A stretch of DNA of 64,000 bases from Plasmopara viticola (Eukaryota; Oomycota; Peronosporomycetes; Peronosporales; Peronosporaceae): the NCBI GenBank assembly GCA_001695595.3, contig MBPM02000012.1, positions 1,054,001-1,118,000 on the forward strand, given 5' to 3'. A program made the translations under genes and the position numbers. The notes beneath the pieces were generated by a model that did not search any database, had not been told where the DNA came from, and was given only the letters and a program-made list of their open reading frames with translations. Positions 1 through 9,694 of this stretch are shown here, piece by piece. Positions within the stretch are counted from its first letter, which is position 1. Every line of letters begins with the position of its first letter.

Positions 1-1311
1 TGCCGCAGCATCGAAGTGAATAGAGTCTGGCTTTGTGATGCTCTCGCTATCCGTCCACTTGATAAAAAATGGTTCTTTTGGATAGAATAAATCGGGAAGC
101 GTTACTACCGCCACTGCCTTTGTCCACGACACCGAAAGAAGAAACTACGAAATCTGGCCTTTGGTCGATTAAATCTGCATCAACCTTGGGCATATCAGAC
201 ATTCTGCTCTTTGCAAAATGGTTTTGCGCAAACATTAAATTTTCTTTTCGAGTAGAACCACGGTTTAGCGAACGCAGAGCAAAGCTTTCCATACCTCTAC
301 TTCGATCCTTTCTTGCGAGGTTGCACATATCTTTCAACTCGCTGGATTGATAATTTAATAAGTTTGCCCGTAACTAACCCCCGAAGGCTGGTGGCAAGAA
401 GCTTGAAGCTCTGACAGTGTGCAGTAAATTTTTTTGAAAATGTGCCCGTCTATTCTTTACCACGCTTTCGCGTGGTAAAGGAGCAGTTTTTGGAGCCGCA
501 ATGCCAAAAGTGCACATATCCTTGACAAGCTTTCTAACTTAATGTCTTTGGCGCTTATTGGCATTCCGGTGGATCTGCTGAAAGCAGTGTTGGCTGATAT
601 GAACGTGGTCAATCATACACTGTTTTTTTGCATTAATCCACACCTATCCACCGACCAGACTTGCGTACCCATGCCCGTCCAAAACCCATGGTCATGGGGG
701 CTATGGGTGATGCATGGGTATGGGTACTTTGAACTGGATTCTGCAGTGAAGAGGGACCTAAACTCTCGGAACCCACGCGCTAACATTTAGCTGTCCCTAC
801 CGCGAGATGCTGGTGGTCACAGTCACGTCTTAAACGCTCACATTCGCATATTGCTTTATGGCTGTAGAAAATGACGGTAATTATACCCGGGCAGCCCACT
901 TTATGGCACGCATGTTTAAGTAATTCTCCGTCATTCCATCAGCATTGTGACCAAGTGCGAACTGAACGCGTTAGATGTCGCGTTTTCCGATACCAATTTT
1001 CATCAAAATATGCCGTCGGCATATTTCAATGAACATTCTTCCAAAGCAACAAGGATGTTTAGGATGTTTTCTAATGATTGTAGCTCCAAAGAGTTGACTC
1101 GGCAGTGAAGCTTTCTTGTGTTTGCATCGACTGCGGAATTCTTTGCACCGAAGCCTGTTGATATGCGAAAGACCTTCCCTTCGCCCGCTTGGTCGATCTC
1201 GGAAATACCTGGCTGGTGTCCTATTCGCGACTTTTATGAGGAATAAGCGGACACTCAATCACATCAAGGGCCGATAGAGCGCATTTTGCGTTAAAGAAAT
1301 GGTTTGACAAT
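1..1311. other. No clear gene; open frame without an ATG
   Basis: I see no gene I can defend. A 96-codon open frame on the minus strand (337 to 47) starts with TTG and ends in a TAG at 47-49. Its sequence has a plausible amino-acid mix but no motif I recognise, so it could be a chance frame or an eroded exon. Because a MULE-type transposase remnant begins at about 1312 in the plus direction, part of this stretch may be the eroded upstream part of that element, but I could not recognise its catalytic core here. Confidence 0.3.
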
Positions 1312-2085
1312 TTGACGGCAGACCTCTTGACGGTGTCGTCTCGCAATCTAGCTGCCATCGAATTTCAGACCGCAAAGGAACGCACATTTGCCGATCTGCA
1401 GTATGGCACGACCTTCTCTGCTGTCGTGAAAATGGTGTCAGTTGCGGGGTTGCAGGCAGAAGTTGATAAGTATCAAAATCGGTACGACAGTGGTGACTGT
1501 CATGAGATGTTCACCTTCAAAGTTGGTCATGAAAGCAGACATATCGTCCGCACCAGGGTAGCAACAGCATTAGCAGCAATGGTGCCACTTGTTCTCAATG
1601 ATTTTGACTCGTATTGGTGGATTGTGCACCCTCCGCGAGCACCTGCAGCGGCACCGACAGTACGATCAATATATTTGGAGCTCGCTTGAATACGAAAGAA
1701 GTTCACAGAAGTGTCGATTTACCGTCAAAGGGTAATGATTGACCATCTTGACGAGGTACCGGCGTCAGAAGTGCGCAATCCTTTGCTTGTTCACGGTCGT
1801 GGTCATCCAGGACTTTCGTTAGAGAAACCAAGGGTACCGCAAAGAGCATCGCAAAGATCGACGCAGCGCAACCCATAACACTTTAAAATTGTTAAGGCTT
1901 CTTTGAGGCCCCAAAGAAGGTGCGGTCGATGCAGACAGCATGGTCATACGATAAAAACACGCGAACAGGCATCGGCACCGGTACTTTCCTTGGCCGATAC
2001 AGATGCAGTGGCGTCTAAAATGGCACCTCCTGCGGTCCATCTTGACGCTTTCTATCGCTTTCGAGTGCAACCTTCGCGGCCCTGA
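1312..2085 (+). pseudogene. Decayed MULE-like (SWIM/zinc-knuckle) transposase, C-terminal part
   Basis: Several plus-strand frames together read like the C-terminal part of a Mutator-like transposase. The first segment (1312-1689) is an open frame without ATG. A shifted frame over about 1627-1690 reads CAPSASTCSGTDSTINIFGA, resembling a SWIM zinc-binding segment (CxC...CxH) that has lost its later ligands. Further on (about 1800-1870) is a basic GRG-type linker, and at about 1900-1960 a zinc-knuckle-like CGRCRQHGHTIKT without its last cysteine. Frame jumps, an in-frame TGA at 1687 and TAA near 1876 show that it is dead. The SWIM plus C-terminal zinc-knuckle order is known for MULE transposases in oomycetes and plants. 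The DDE core is not visible. Family assignment is inference from motif order; a FAR1-like domesticated relative is the alternative. Confidence 0.5.
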
Positions 2086-2351
2086 GACATTATTGTGCCG
2101 CTACTAGAGGAGCAGGTAGCATTGGTACTCATTCCCAGAATTTTGGTAGGATACACGTTCTAGACTAGTCTTATGTATGGGATTTCCTCTCTTTAATAGC
2201 GCGACATCAGGTTGTGTATACAATGTTTGAGAATGATAGGCCTGAATAGAGCTGGGATCTAGACATTTGAGCTGCTATAAAAAGTAGGGTGGGAGGGCTA
2301 ACAAAAACTGTGGGGGGATTAACGGTTGTTTTTTCTAGGAAGTGTCAATTG

Positions 2352-2365
2352 CGAATGGCCAATGT
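2352..2365. repeat. Left target-site duplication of LINE copy A
   Basis: CGAATGGCCAATGT here is repeated exactly at 3529-3542, on the other side of the LINE derivative. It directly abuts the pentameric (CATTA)n tail of the element, so the inner limit may be ambiguous by a few bases. Confidence 0.85.
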
Positions 2366-3170
2366 AATGTAATGTATTACGTTATCGCGTTGCCAAGTTA
2401 TGCACGTGCTAGGCTCAGTCTGGCTAGTCCACGGCATAGAGTGGTGTTCGCATACGTCGAGTCTCGTTCGGCGGGCAGTGCATCCAGCACCGAGGTCGTG
2501 AGGGTCTTCCATTTCTTTCGGTCTTGTGCAAGGGTACGTACCACTTCGAGGTACTGTGCTATCCGGAGTCGAGAGCCGGAGCCACGGGAAACAAGGTTGT
2601 GGTCGAGTGTCGAGGGGAGCGTGGTGCGGGGACGTCCGCGCCATATTGCTGCGGTGAAGAAGAAGTAGGCACGCATCTGGAGGTTAGCTGGAATGTCGGG
2701 ATTGCGGCGAAGTACATGGCCAAACAGGCGCCAGCGAGCTTGTGTCAGTCGTAGTCTCAGCGGCCGCTCATCACAGAGGTCGTAGAGTCTTGCATTCGAA
2801 ATGTGTCGGGGGGTAGCGATAGCCAAGAGCGTAGCGAAGTTGGCGGCGATGGAAACTCTCGAGGCCGTGGAGCTCTGACTTGGTAAGAGCCCAGGTGGCG
2901 CAGTTGTACAGCAGAATCGCGAGAACGTAGGTGTTGTTCAATCGAATGCGGGTCTTGGGTGAGATGAGCGTGGGGCGGAGCCAGACGGACCAGAGGCGGT
3001 GGAGCGCGAGGGTGGCCAGGGACTTGCGTCGGAATAGATCTTTAATATCGCCGAGGAGTGTTCCGAGCTTCTTAGTGTGGCGCCAGTTTTCTTCTCGGGA
3101 TCGGGCGTGTCGAGTGGCGCCCGACGGGTTGCAGTGGCGGCGGATTTTGGTGACTTCGGTCTTGGCTTGG

Positions 3171-3190
3171 TTTTTTTTTTTTTTTTTTTT
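3171..3190 (-). repeat. Internal A20 tract at the deletion junction of LINE copy A
   Basis: Twenty T on the plus strand (A20 in element sense) sit exactly where the endonuclease start is joined to the late RT region. The tract keeps the frame open and encodes lysines. It marks the internal deletion or template-jump junction. Confidence 0.8.
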
Positions 3191-3528
3191 CCGGGTTAGA
3201 AGGAAGTCATCAATGCGGTGCTCACCTCTATCGTAGATCTTGGTTTCTCGGAGGCCAAGGATATCGATGCGGTAGCGCCGGAGATCTTCGGGGAGTGTTT
3301 CGTGCTTCTTGCGCTTCGAACCTAGAGAATTCACATTAAAGGAGCCAATCCGGATGCGGTTGGCGCGGTTAAGGGCGTGGAAGGGGGTTAAGCCTGGTGC
3401 TGGAGACCGTCGCGTCGAGGGTGAGACTCGTTAGAGACCTGCAGATGCCCGAGAGCACCTGCCCGAAGCGCGCGAGCATTTAGCCCCCGCGCTTGGAAGA
3501 AGGGCGTCACCCCAACCTTTTCCGAAAA

Positions 3529-3542
3529 CGAATGGCCAATGT
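3529..3542. repeat. Right target-site duplication of LINE copy A
   Basis: Exact 14-bp copy of 2352-2365, immediately outside the 5' end of the element. Confidence 0.85.
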
Positions 3543-3692
3543 TTAATCGATTTCCTTAAAAGTCTTATGCAGCATGAGGCACAATAGACGCTTATTTATA
3601 ATAGTTTCCAGCAAATTTGTAACAAATCACTGATACTTAGTACCTCAAAGTATCAAAGCTTTATATGAACGAGCTCGACATTGCACTGATCA

Positions 3693-5981
3693 CTACAACT
3701 CGTCGCGAGAAGTACTCTTCTTAACTTTTTTCTTCTTGCCCTTGTGCTTCTTCTTACCCTTGTGCTTCTTCTTGCCCTTTCTCGTCTGCTTTTGCTCAGA
3801 CTTGAGCACCTTCTCCAGCTCTTCGCGCTGCTGCTTCTCGTCCGAAAGGATTTCGCTCAGCATGTCGTTTAAATCTTCATCATCGGCGACGCCATCGGCT
3901 TCAACTGCCACTTCCTGAATCTCCTCATGCGAGCACTCTTCAACAAGTTGCGGTACATCTCCAATCGGTGCAGTACCGATGCTACCAGAAAGCACACTTC
4001 TCAGAAACGCAGCAGCGTTTTCTTTGTCAAAAAGACCCACATTCGTAGCGTAGCGCTGTTTTGAGGGCGAGTACACAGCAAGCGTCGGCATCTGAAATAG
4101 ACCCACCCCGAATGCTTCGGCGAAAGCTTTCTGACATTTTCCGTTAACCCACATAAAGTGGAACGGCTCTTTGTTCTGCTTGCTCTGAGCTGCCACGTGC
4201 GCAAAGGTTGTCCACCAATTTGCAAGCCGGGACATTGGGTCATTTATCGTATCTACATGGTCTTCAAAAAAACCGATTGCACAAATTTTGTTGCCGCCAC
4301 ACAGGTCAGCCATGTTTTGCTTTGTCATGTACGGCACAAGAGTCTGGGCAGTCTTTTCGTCGATTGATGAAAGATCGATTGCCTCGCTGTCCGGCGCAGC
4401 ATCGTGAGGGTGAGGATACTGAGCAAGCACCTGCAGTACATACTGCACAATATTGGGATAGTTGTATGCGCCATTCCTCTTTTTGTCGAAGGCAACGATT
4501 CCGAATGGGATAGAAGCTGCACTTTCCGTCTCAGGTTCGGTCGGCACAAGGCATATTAATGACGTGCTTGCAGTTCGCTTGATCGAAAACTGCTTTTTCA
4601 ATTCTTCATCAGCGTCGCGGATAACTGCAAGCACCACACGTTGAGTGCGGACGGACAGTAACAAAGCTTTAATTACTGGAGGTGTATCTTTTTTTGTCGT
4701 AAAAAACAAAATGGGCAAAGCACGGCTTTGTTTTGCATGAGAAATAAATCCATTCAGATCAGCAGCAGAAGTGATCTCGGTAGTGAGGTCTGGAATAGCT
4801 GCAATCGCCGACTCTTTCGCCTCATCGATGGTTGAAAATGTCAGTGGATTAACATCGCCACGTTTTAACTTGTTGTCAGCAACCAACTCCAGAGGAAAGA
4901 CACGAATGCCAGGTCCACCATATTGCGCACAGAGATCGGCTTCCTTCGCACATCTTACCGCACCCATCGCCACTATGCCCGCTTTGCGGCGCAATTCCGT
5001 GAACGATTCATCCCACTCTTTTTTTGACAGACTCTGCTCCCGCACTTCATCCATGAATTCAATGATCCAAATCACATCTGGACGAAAGATGCGATCGTCA
5101 AACTCTTCTTTGGAAAAAAATGTAATGACGTTCGAACTATCTTTTCCTTTGTTCGTGCCACTTTTAGTCACACCATCACTTTGAGTCGCAAAAGGCATCA
5201 CAAAACCCTTTAGTTCTTCGTACGTCTTGGTGTTTTCGGCTCGTAAAGCAACGTATTCCATCATAGACCTCAACATCACCATACTCGGAAGCTCCTCGAT
5301 CTTTAATGCTTGTATAATACTCTCCGTTCCTTTTTCATCACTACTCAAAAAAAGAAATTTCACTCCCTGGTCATAAAATTCTGCCGCTAAGGCGCGATAC
5401 ATCGGCGATGCGTGCTTCTGCTTCGAGATCAGTAGTGCTACAACCTCGTCCGCATGTTTCTCACTCACACGCTTTTTCAAACTCGTCAACGTGGCGTCAT
5501 CGCCCTTCATCTCTTGCACAAACTCTGTGGGAATCAATTGCTTAAGCATCTTCTTCAGCTTTCGTACATTGTCCAAACTTGCGGCGTCAATAATCTTCGA
5601 ATCGCGATAATATTTTCCAGTATACGGGTTCTCTTTCGGTGGACCCTTGTAGATTAGAATTGCCGGCAATTCTTTCAATTTCCACTTGTTGCCGATCGAG
5701 TCCTCGTGATGTGGTGCGATGTCTATGACGCCGACGGTCACGAGACCCTCAAGCTGCTTCTCAACCTCCAGCAACCCTGGATACGCCTGTGTAGCCAGCT
5801 CCTCGAGACTCTTTTCCTGCGTACTCTCGTCTGTGCCTAAAATCAGCAGCGCATACACTTTAGCCGAGCGTTCGACGATTGCGAGCTCAGCAGTCGAAGT
5901 GATGGTCTCAAGAGCATTACTGCTGTGTCGCCATGACGCACAGCATAGAAACAAGGCGCCAAGTAGCGCGCGAATGTACAT
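3693..5981 (-). CDS. ER-luminal PDI-like protein, multiple thioredoxin folds, no CXXC
   Basis: Single-exon protein of 762 aa. I chose the ATG at 5981 because it gives a normal signal peptide (MYIRALLGALFLCCASW...); an in-frame start at 6044 would only add 21 residues before it. The C-terminus is RDEL, an ER-retrieval signal, preceded by an acidic segment and a lysine-rich tail with a KGKKKH repeat. Between them are several thioredoxin-like folds: an N-terminal one (about residues 25-150), middle ones with the FF.KEEFDDRIF and IIEFMDEVRE strand patterns (about 280-380), and a C-terminal one around CGGNKICAIGFFED. None contains the CXXC active site of protein disulfide isomerase, so it is more likely a non-catalytic chaperone or scaffold of the PDI family. 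No introns were needed. The lysine tail could bind calcium-independent ligands or RNA; that is unknown. Confidence 0.8.
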   Translation of the reverse strand: MYIRALLGALFLCCASWRHSSNALETITSTAELAIVERSAKVYALLILGTDESTQEKSLEELATQAYPGLLEVEKQLEGLVTVGVIDIAPHHEDSIGNKWKLKELPAILIYKGPPKENPYTGKYYRDSKIIDAASLDNVRKLKKMLKQLIPTEFVQEMKGDDATLTSLKKRVSEKHADEVVALLISKQKHASPMYRALAAEFYDQGVKFLFLSSDEKGTESIIQALKIEELPSMVMLRSMMEYVALRAENTKTYEELKGFVMPFATQSDGVTKSGTNKGKDSSNVITFFSKEEFDDRIFRPDVIWIIEFMDEVREQSLSKKEWDESFTELRRKAGIVAMGAVRCAKEADLCAQYGGPGIRVFPLELVADNKLKRGDVNPLTFSTIDEAKESAIAAIPDLTTEITSAADLNGFISHAKQSRALPILFFTTKKDTPPVIKALLLSVRTQRVVLAVIRDADEELKKQFSIKRTASTSLICLVPTEPETESAASIPFGIVAFDKKRNGAYNYPNIVQYVLQVLAQYPHPHDAAPDSEAIDLSSIDEKTAQTLVPYMTKQNMADLCGGNKICAIGFFEDHVDTINDPMSRLANWWTTFAHVAAQSKQNKEPFHFMWVNGKCQKAFAEAFGVGLFQMPTLAVYSPSKQRYATNVGLFDKENAAAFLRSVLSGSIGTAPIGDVPQLVEECSHEEIQEVAVEADGVADDEDLNDMLSEILSDEKQQREELEKVLKSEQKQTRKGKKKHKGKKKHKGKKKKVKKSTSRDEL
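3731..3778 (-). repeat. 18-bp in-frame tandem repeat encoding KGKKKH
   Basis: About 2.7 copies of an 18-bp unit lie inside the 3' end of the PDI-like gene and encode the repeated KGKKKH segment just before RDEL. The units are nearly identical, so copy number may vary between strains. Confidence 0.75.
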
Positions 5982-7028
5982 TGAGAGTGCGGACTCGTTT
6001 GTTGAAGACGTATATAGTAAAGACAAGTGAGCCAGAGTCCGCACTCGTCTACCACGTGGCGATAAAAGATTTGATTTTTCGAAGGTTGCACTTTCAATGT
6101 TATTATGTAGGTCAGATCATGAAATTGGATAGGTATTGGTTCAACTCTCAGCGCCCTTAAAAAGTTCTAGAATGAGGCATTGACGATCCCACCAAGAGGC
6201 CTTAAATAATTAGCACGCGATCAACACTCGCGCTGTGAAGTTCAAGGATGCGAAGAATGGCAATGCAGAAGGCATTTGATGTACGATGAATATTGTTTAT
6301 ACACATGACGACGAGGACAACGTTGCACTGCAAAAGACGCAGTCTATTATCGCAAAAAGTTAGAAGTAGGGATTATTATTGCGCGCTGGCTGACAAGCTG
6401 CACATATGCGTCACGAAAGCCATCGATACGGCAAAGATGCTTGGCACTAACCTTGTGATGCGGCGTGAGGTAGTATTAGCGCTCACAGATCCCTGATTAA
6501 GAGACGGTGGCATGCAACAAAGGTTGGGGACTATTTGTTATACGATGTTGTGCATCCGCAACTAATTAGAGTCTTCTGGTTGCGAAGCGTCGTTCGAAAA
6601 AAGGAGAGCAATCAAAGGATTTCTTTAAGGTCAATCCACGCAATAAAGTCTCACACCTCGTCTCTGCTGCTCCAAGAAATTTTGGTTGCAGTGAGTACCT
6701 AGCAATACCACGCCAGCAGATTTTACAAGCAATGCTTTGACACAGCATACAGCAGCAACTGAATTCATCACTAAATGCCAGCGGTTATAACAGATTCTAT
6801 CATGTATTTCGCTAGTACCGTCAACAGCAGTTGGTGCCACTCACTTAAAATTATTTAGCGTCTCCACCTGCCACTAAAAAAGCGTCCTCGCTTCGTGCTG
6901 ACCCTGCTCGTCGTTCTCTTCAAATATTGCTGTCCTCGTAAATACTCCAATCTTTCTTCAGCACACCATTAATGCGCTTCACCTTGGAGTCCGTTTTGCC
7001 TGGTGATCAATTGTCCAATTAAGTTCAA
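5982..7028. other. Intergenic region, no supported gene
   Basis: This lies between the start of the PDI-like gene and the end of the mS34-like gene. Short open frames occur (for example 6284-6361 and 6293-6496 on plus) but none shows a motif, a believable start or a splice pattern. The stretch at 5982-6100 probably holds the promoter of the PDI-like gene. Confidence 0.4.
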
Positions 7029-7256
7029 TTAGGAATCCAGCCAATAGACCGCACAAAACGCACCGCGGAAGGTGAATTTGCCAAAGACTTTGCCGTGCTT
7101 GAGATCGGGTGAGGGGCGGATACGCACGACCTCCCAATACGAAGGTTCCGCGTACTTTGACCAGATCCCACGTGTCACACGCTTTCCCACTCCGTACTCG
7201 CGCGTGGGGGTCAGGACCTGGAAGGCGTTTTTGAAAGTCTTAGCTACCCCTGCCAT
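7029..7256 (-). CDS. Mitochondrial small-subunit ribosomal protein mS34-like
   Basis: A 75-aa single-exon protein with an ATG at 7256. Its middle, REYGVGKRVTRGIW followed by EPSYWEVVRIRPSPDLKHGK and then a GKFTFRG, follows the core pattern of MRPS34/mS34 (YGVGRxVxRxxW, EPxYWxxxRVRPD, HGKxWGxxTFxG), as I remember the animal proteins. mS34 is a structural protein of the mitochondrial ribosomal small subunit. The N-terminus MAGVAKTFKNAFQVL is basic and amphipathic, fitting mitochondrial import. The gene is short compared with the animal protein (about 200 aa), keeping essentially only the conserved core. It stands alone between gene-poor flanks. I am fairly confident of the family; the exact C-terminus could change if a 3' intron exists. 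Confidence 0.7.
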   Translation of the reverse strand: MAGVAKTFKNAFQVLTPTREYGVGKRVTRGIWSKYAEPSYWEVVRIRPSPDLKHGKVFGKFTFRGAFCAVYWLDS

Positions 7257-9096
7257 GACCGCGATAAATTTTACGAATGCAGGTGATCCCTTAAAGAGTT
7301 GCTCTAAGACTGAATTTTATTGAGCTATTGGATGTGATAGAGAAAAGAGAGTTATTATGTTTAAGGAGATTACAGTTTTCTGAAAAGTTGAATAATACAC
7401 TACAACGACCATTTAAGTCGAACAGCCAGAATTTGCTCTTCATTTATCATGCCTCGAAGTAATCGATTCGAGTAGCTGCAAACCAATTTTCACAACTACG
7501 AGCTTAAGTCTTATATTTTCGCCGGCTAAGGCATAGAAATCTTAAACCTGTGGCTTTGAGCGCATATGCTGGTGAAAAGTGCTAGGCTTTCAATACAATA
7601 GTTCAACTATACAAAAATTAAGCCATCAAACGCCGATTGCAAGCGAAATCACGCTCAAGGATTCTCAATGTGTCGCACGGACGTTGAAATGACTTTATCT
7701 CTTTGTGGTGAGAGCGCGGCATCGTCGCTAAGATTGAGTCGAATGGCTCACAGAACGGAGAGCTGTCATCGTTTCAAACATAAGTTCTACATCTAAATCA
7801 TGGCAACAATGAGCTAATAAATGGAAAATACAAGACTTCTTATCGGCAAGATTGCTGTAACGTCATTGACGCTTTCGATCGTTGTGATCAGGGTCTTGAA
7901 ATCAATCCGTGCCTCCCTTAGCTAGGTTTGGAGTGTGGAGATCAAGTCGATCATACAAGCTGCCGATGCAGCGCAGAACGATAGTTCACAAGCTATCAGA
8001 AGACAAGACCGCTCAGCAAGCTTGTATGCTCTTTTTGCTCATCGACTTAATTGAATCTGTGATAAAGTACGAGCAGAGAAGTTAATTCGTTGAGTTTCTT
8101 TCACCCACACGAGTCTCATTTGGCTTGGTTGCTGCAAATTCGGTCCACCAGGTCGGCTCCTAAGCCGGTGCTCGAATCTGAGTGAGAAATATCCCCTTGA
8201 AGGCAGCCTTATGATTCAAACAATCGCCTCCAACAGCCGCACGTTGCTATACATTGTGCATCATGGTACAAGCAGTTGTCAAAGAGATAGCCAGTGTGCG
8301 AGTGAGGATGAGGCGAGCTTATGGCCACCAAGTCCCAACGAGGCTTTTGTGTCGGGTTACCTTTTCACCAACATTCAGTCACCGATTGGTTATGCACATC
8401 GTCAATAAAAGTCCTTTCAGCTCAGGAAGGCAATCTTCATCACTTAGGCACTAGAGCAATCTTATACCCTAGTATACGTGCGTATGCAACAAGCAGTCCA
8501 CCACTGCTCTCAGGCATGGTATGTATCAATTACCATAAACGGACAGTAATGAGTACACAGTGGACGTGCCGATTAAATTTTGAGCACCCGACTTAAGCTC
8601 ATATGTGCACGAGCGCATCGCGCGTTTAAGCATGGCGTGTGTAGAATTTAGCCTCGTGCTATTCAGACTGCCGCGCACGACGCGAGCACGCCATAGAAAC
8701 GATCGAGATTGCAGGGCGGCTTTTATCTTATGTGCCGTAAGATGCTTAAACATTGTGAGTCGACTCGTGTCACGCATGAGCTATCTGTAAAAGATATGAA
8801 CGGTGCATTTTGGGCGTACAGCAAGGAAGTTGCGAGACCTGAAACTCGAATCGCTGCACCAAAAATTAGCATCAGGCGTATCACCATATTTCCAAATGTG
8901 AGCTAAACTTTGTTCGATTTTATCAAAAAATGTTGGCAATTTACTCTAATCGACTTGGCGTCGGATTGCGAGTGACCCCAATGGAGACGACCAGCAATAG
9001 CGAACAAAGCCCTTTTTAAAAAAGAAAGTGTATCGAAATTATTAGCAATCGAGAGGTGTTGAGAGAGTACGCAGCTTTAATATAAAAATAAAGAGC
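7257..9096. other. Gene-poor spacer, no supported gene
   Basis: AT-rich DNA with only short open frames on both strands (longest about 90 codons, 8321-8596 plus and 8526-8777 minus). They overlap each other, lack motifs and mostly lack ATG. I see no RNA gene or clear transposon end. The first hundred bases presumably contain the promoter of the mS34-like gene. Confidence 0.4.
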
Positions 9097-9694
9097 TCAC
9101 ACATCTTTGATGGGAACGACAAGAGTAGGAACCGACGCACTTTCAAATGAATCATCAAACATACGCGATACGATCTCTTTCATCTCATCCACTGACTTTC
9201 CGCACTTCGCAAGCTCCAACACGAAACGCTGGTGGTCTGCACCATAAAGACCGTTATACGGGCTATGCTCTCGGGTCACGGCGGCACTTGTACGTGGCTC
9301 CACAATTGTTCACGCCTCCCAATCCAGACGATTCTCATTTTCACACCTGGCAAAAAAGTTGTGATTGCACTGTAAAACCTTTCCCGTGTGACACGACACG
9401 AAAAACAGGTAGCAATTCGAGTCCGTTTCCAAGGTAAACAGCTCCTTTTCACCAGGCTCTTTGAGGTTAAAGACATTGTCCAGTCGTGTGGACTTGCAAG
9501 TAGCGTCCGGTGTACACAGACTGAATTGCGACCTTGTCTTTACCAATTCGGCGTAAGAAAAGCTGTTCGTATATGTCACGATTGCGGGATATGCAACGAG
9601 CTTTCTTGGTACCGAGCACAGTTTGCAGACTGTTCTGCTTGCGCATTGACTCGATAATTATAGGCACGTTGAACGGCATTTCGCTTAAATCCAT
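9097..9694 (-). pseudogene. Beta-trefoil (fascin-like) protein, disrupted by frameshift and stop
   Basis: From the ATG at 9694 the frame reads about 75 codons through NSLQTVLGTKKARCISRN and VAIQSVYTGRYLQVHTTGQC, then breaks at about 9470. The continuation is in the next frame (FNLKEPGEKELFTLETD, LFFVSCHTGKVLQCN, ARCENENRLDWEA), with a TGA at 9310-9312 exactly where a tryptophan is expected (WEA-stop-TIVEP). After that the frame runs open to a natural stop at 9097. The repeated pattern 'ALxSxHTGKYLQV...' and 'RCxNxxRxxWE' is typical of beta-trefoil/fascin-like folds common in oomycetes. The span of 598 nt is one base more than 199 codons, consistent with a single-base insertion. Two independent lesions suggest a young pseudogene; sequencing error at one of them cannot be excluded. 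Confidence 0.65.

Larger units (their letters stand above)
2352..3542 (-). mobile_element. Internally deleted non-LTR retrotransposon (LINE), copy A
   Basis: Read on the minus strand, the element starts near 3528 and ends in a (CATTA)n tail at about 2366-2380. Just inside the 5' part is the start of an apurinic-type endonuclease domain (NSLGSKRKK... then RYRIDILGLRETKI, 3334 to about 3190). A 20-nt A tract follows, and the frame then continues directly into the late part of a reverse transcriptase ORF (LLYNCATWALTKSELHGLES, about 2860-2920; then RLTQARWRLFGHVLRRN, about 2700-2770). The catalytic part of the endonuclease and the whole RT core are therefore missing. A frame break separates the last two segments. 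The 14-bp target-site duplication (2352-2365 and 3529-3542) shows that this already deleted form, with both ends intact, was probably inserted as a unit. LINE identity is well supported; the clade is not determined. Confidence 0.85.
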
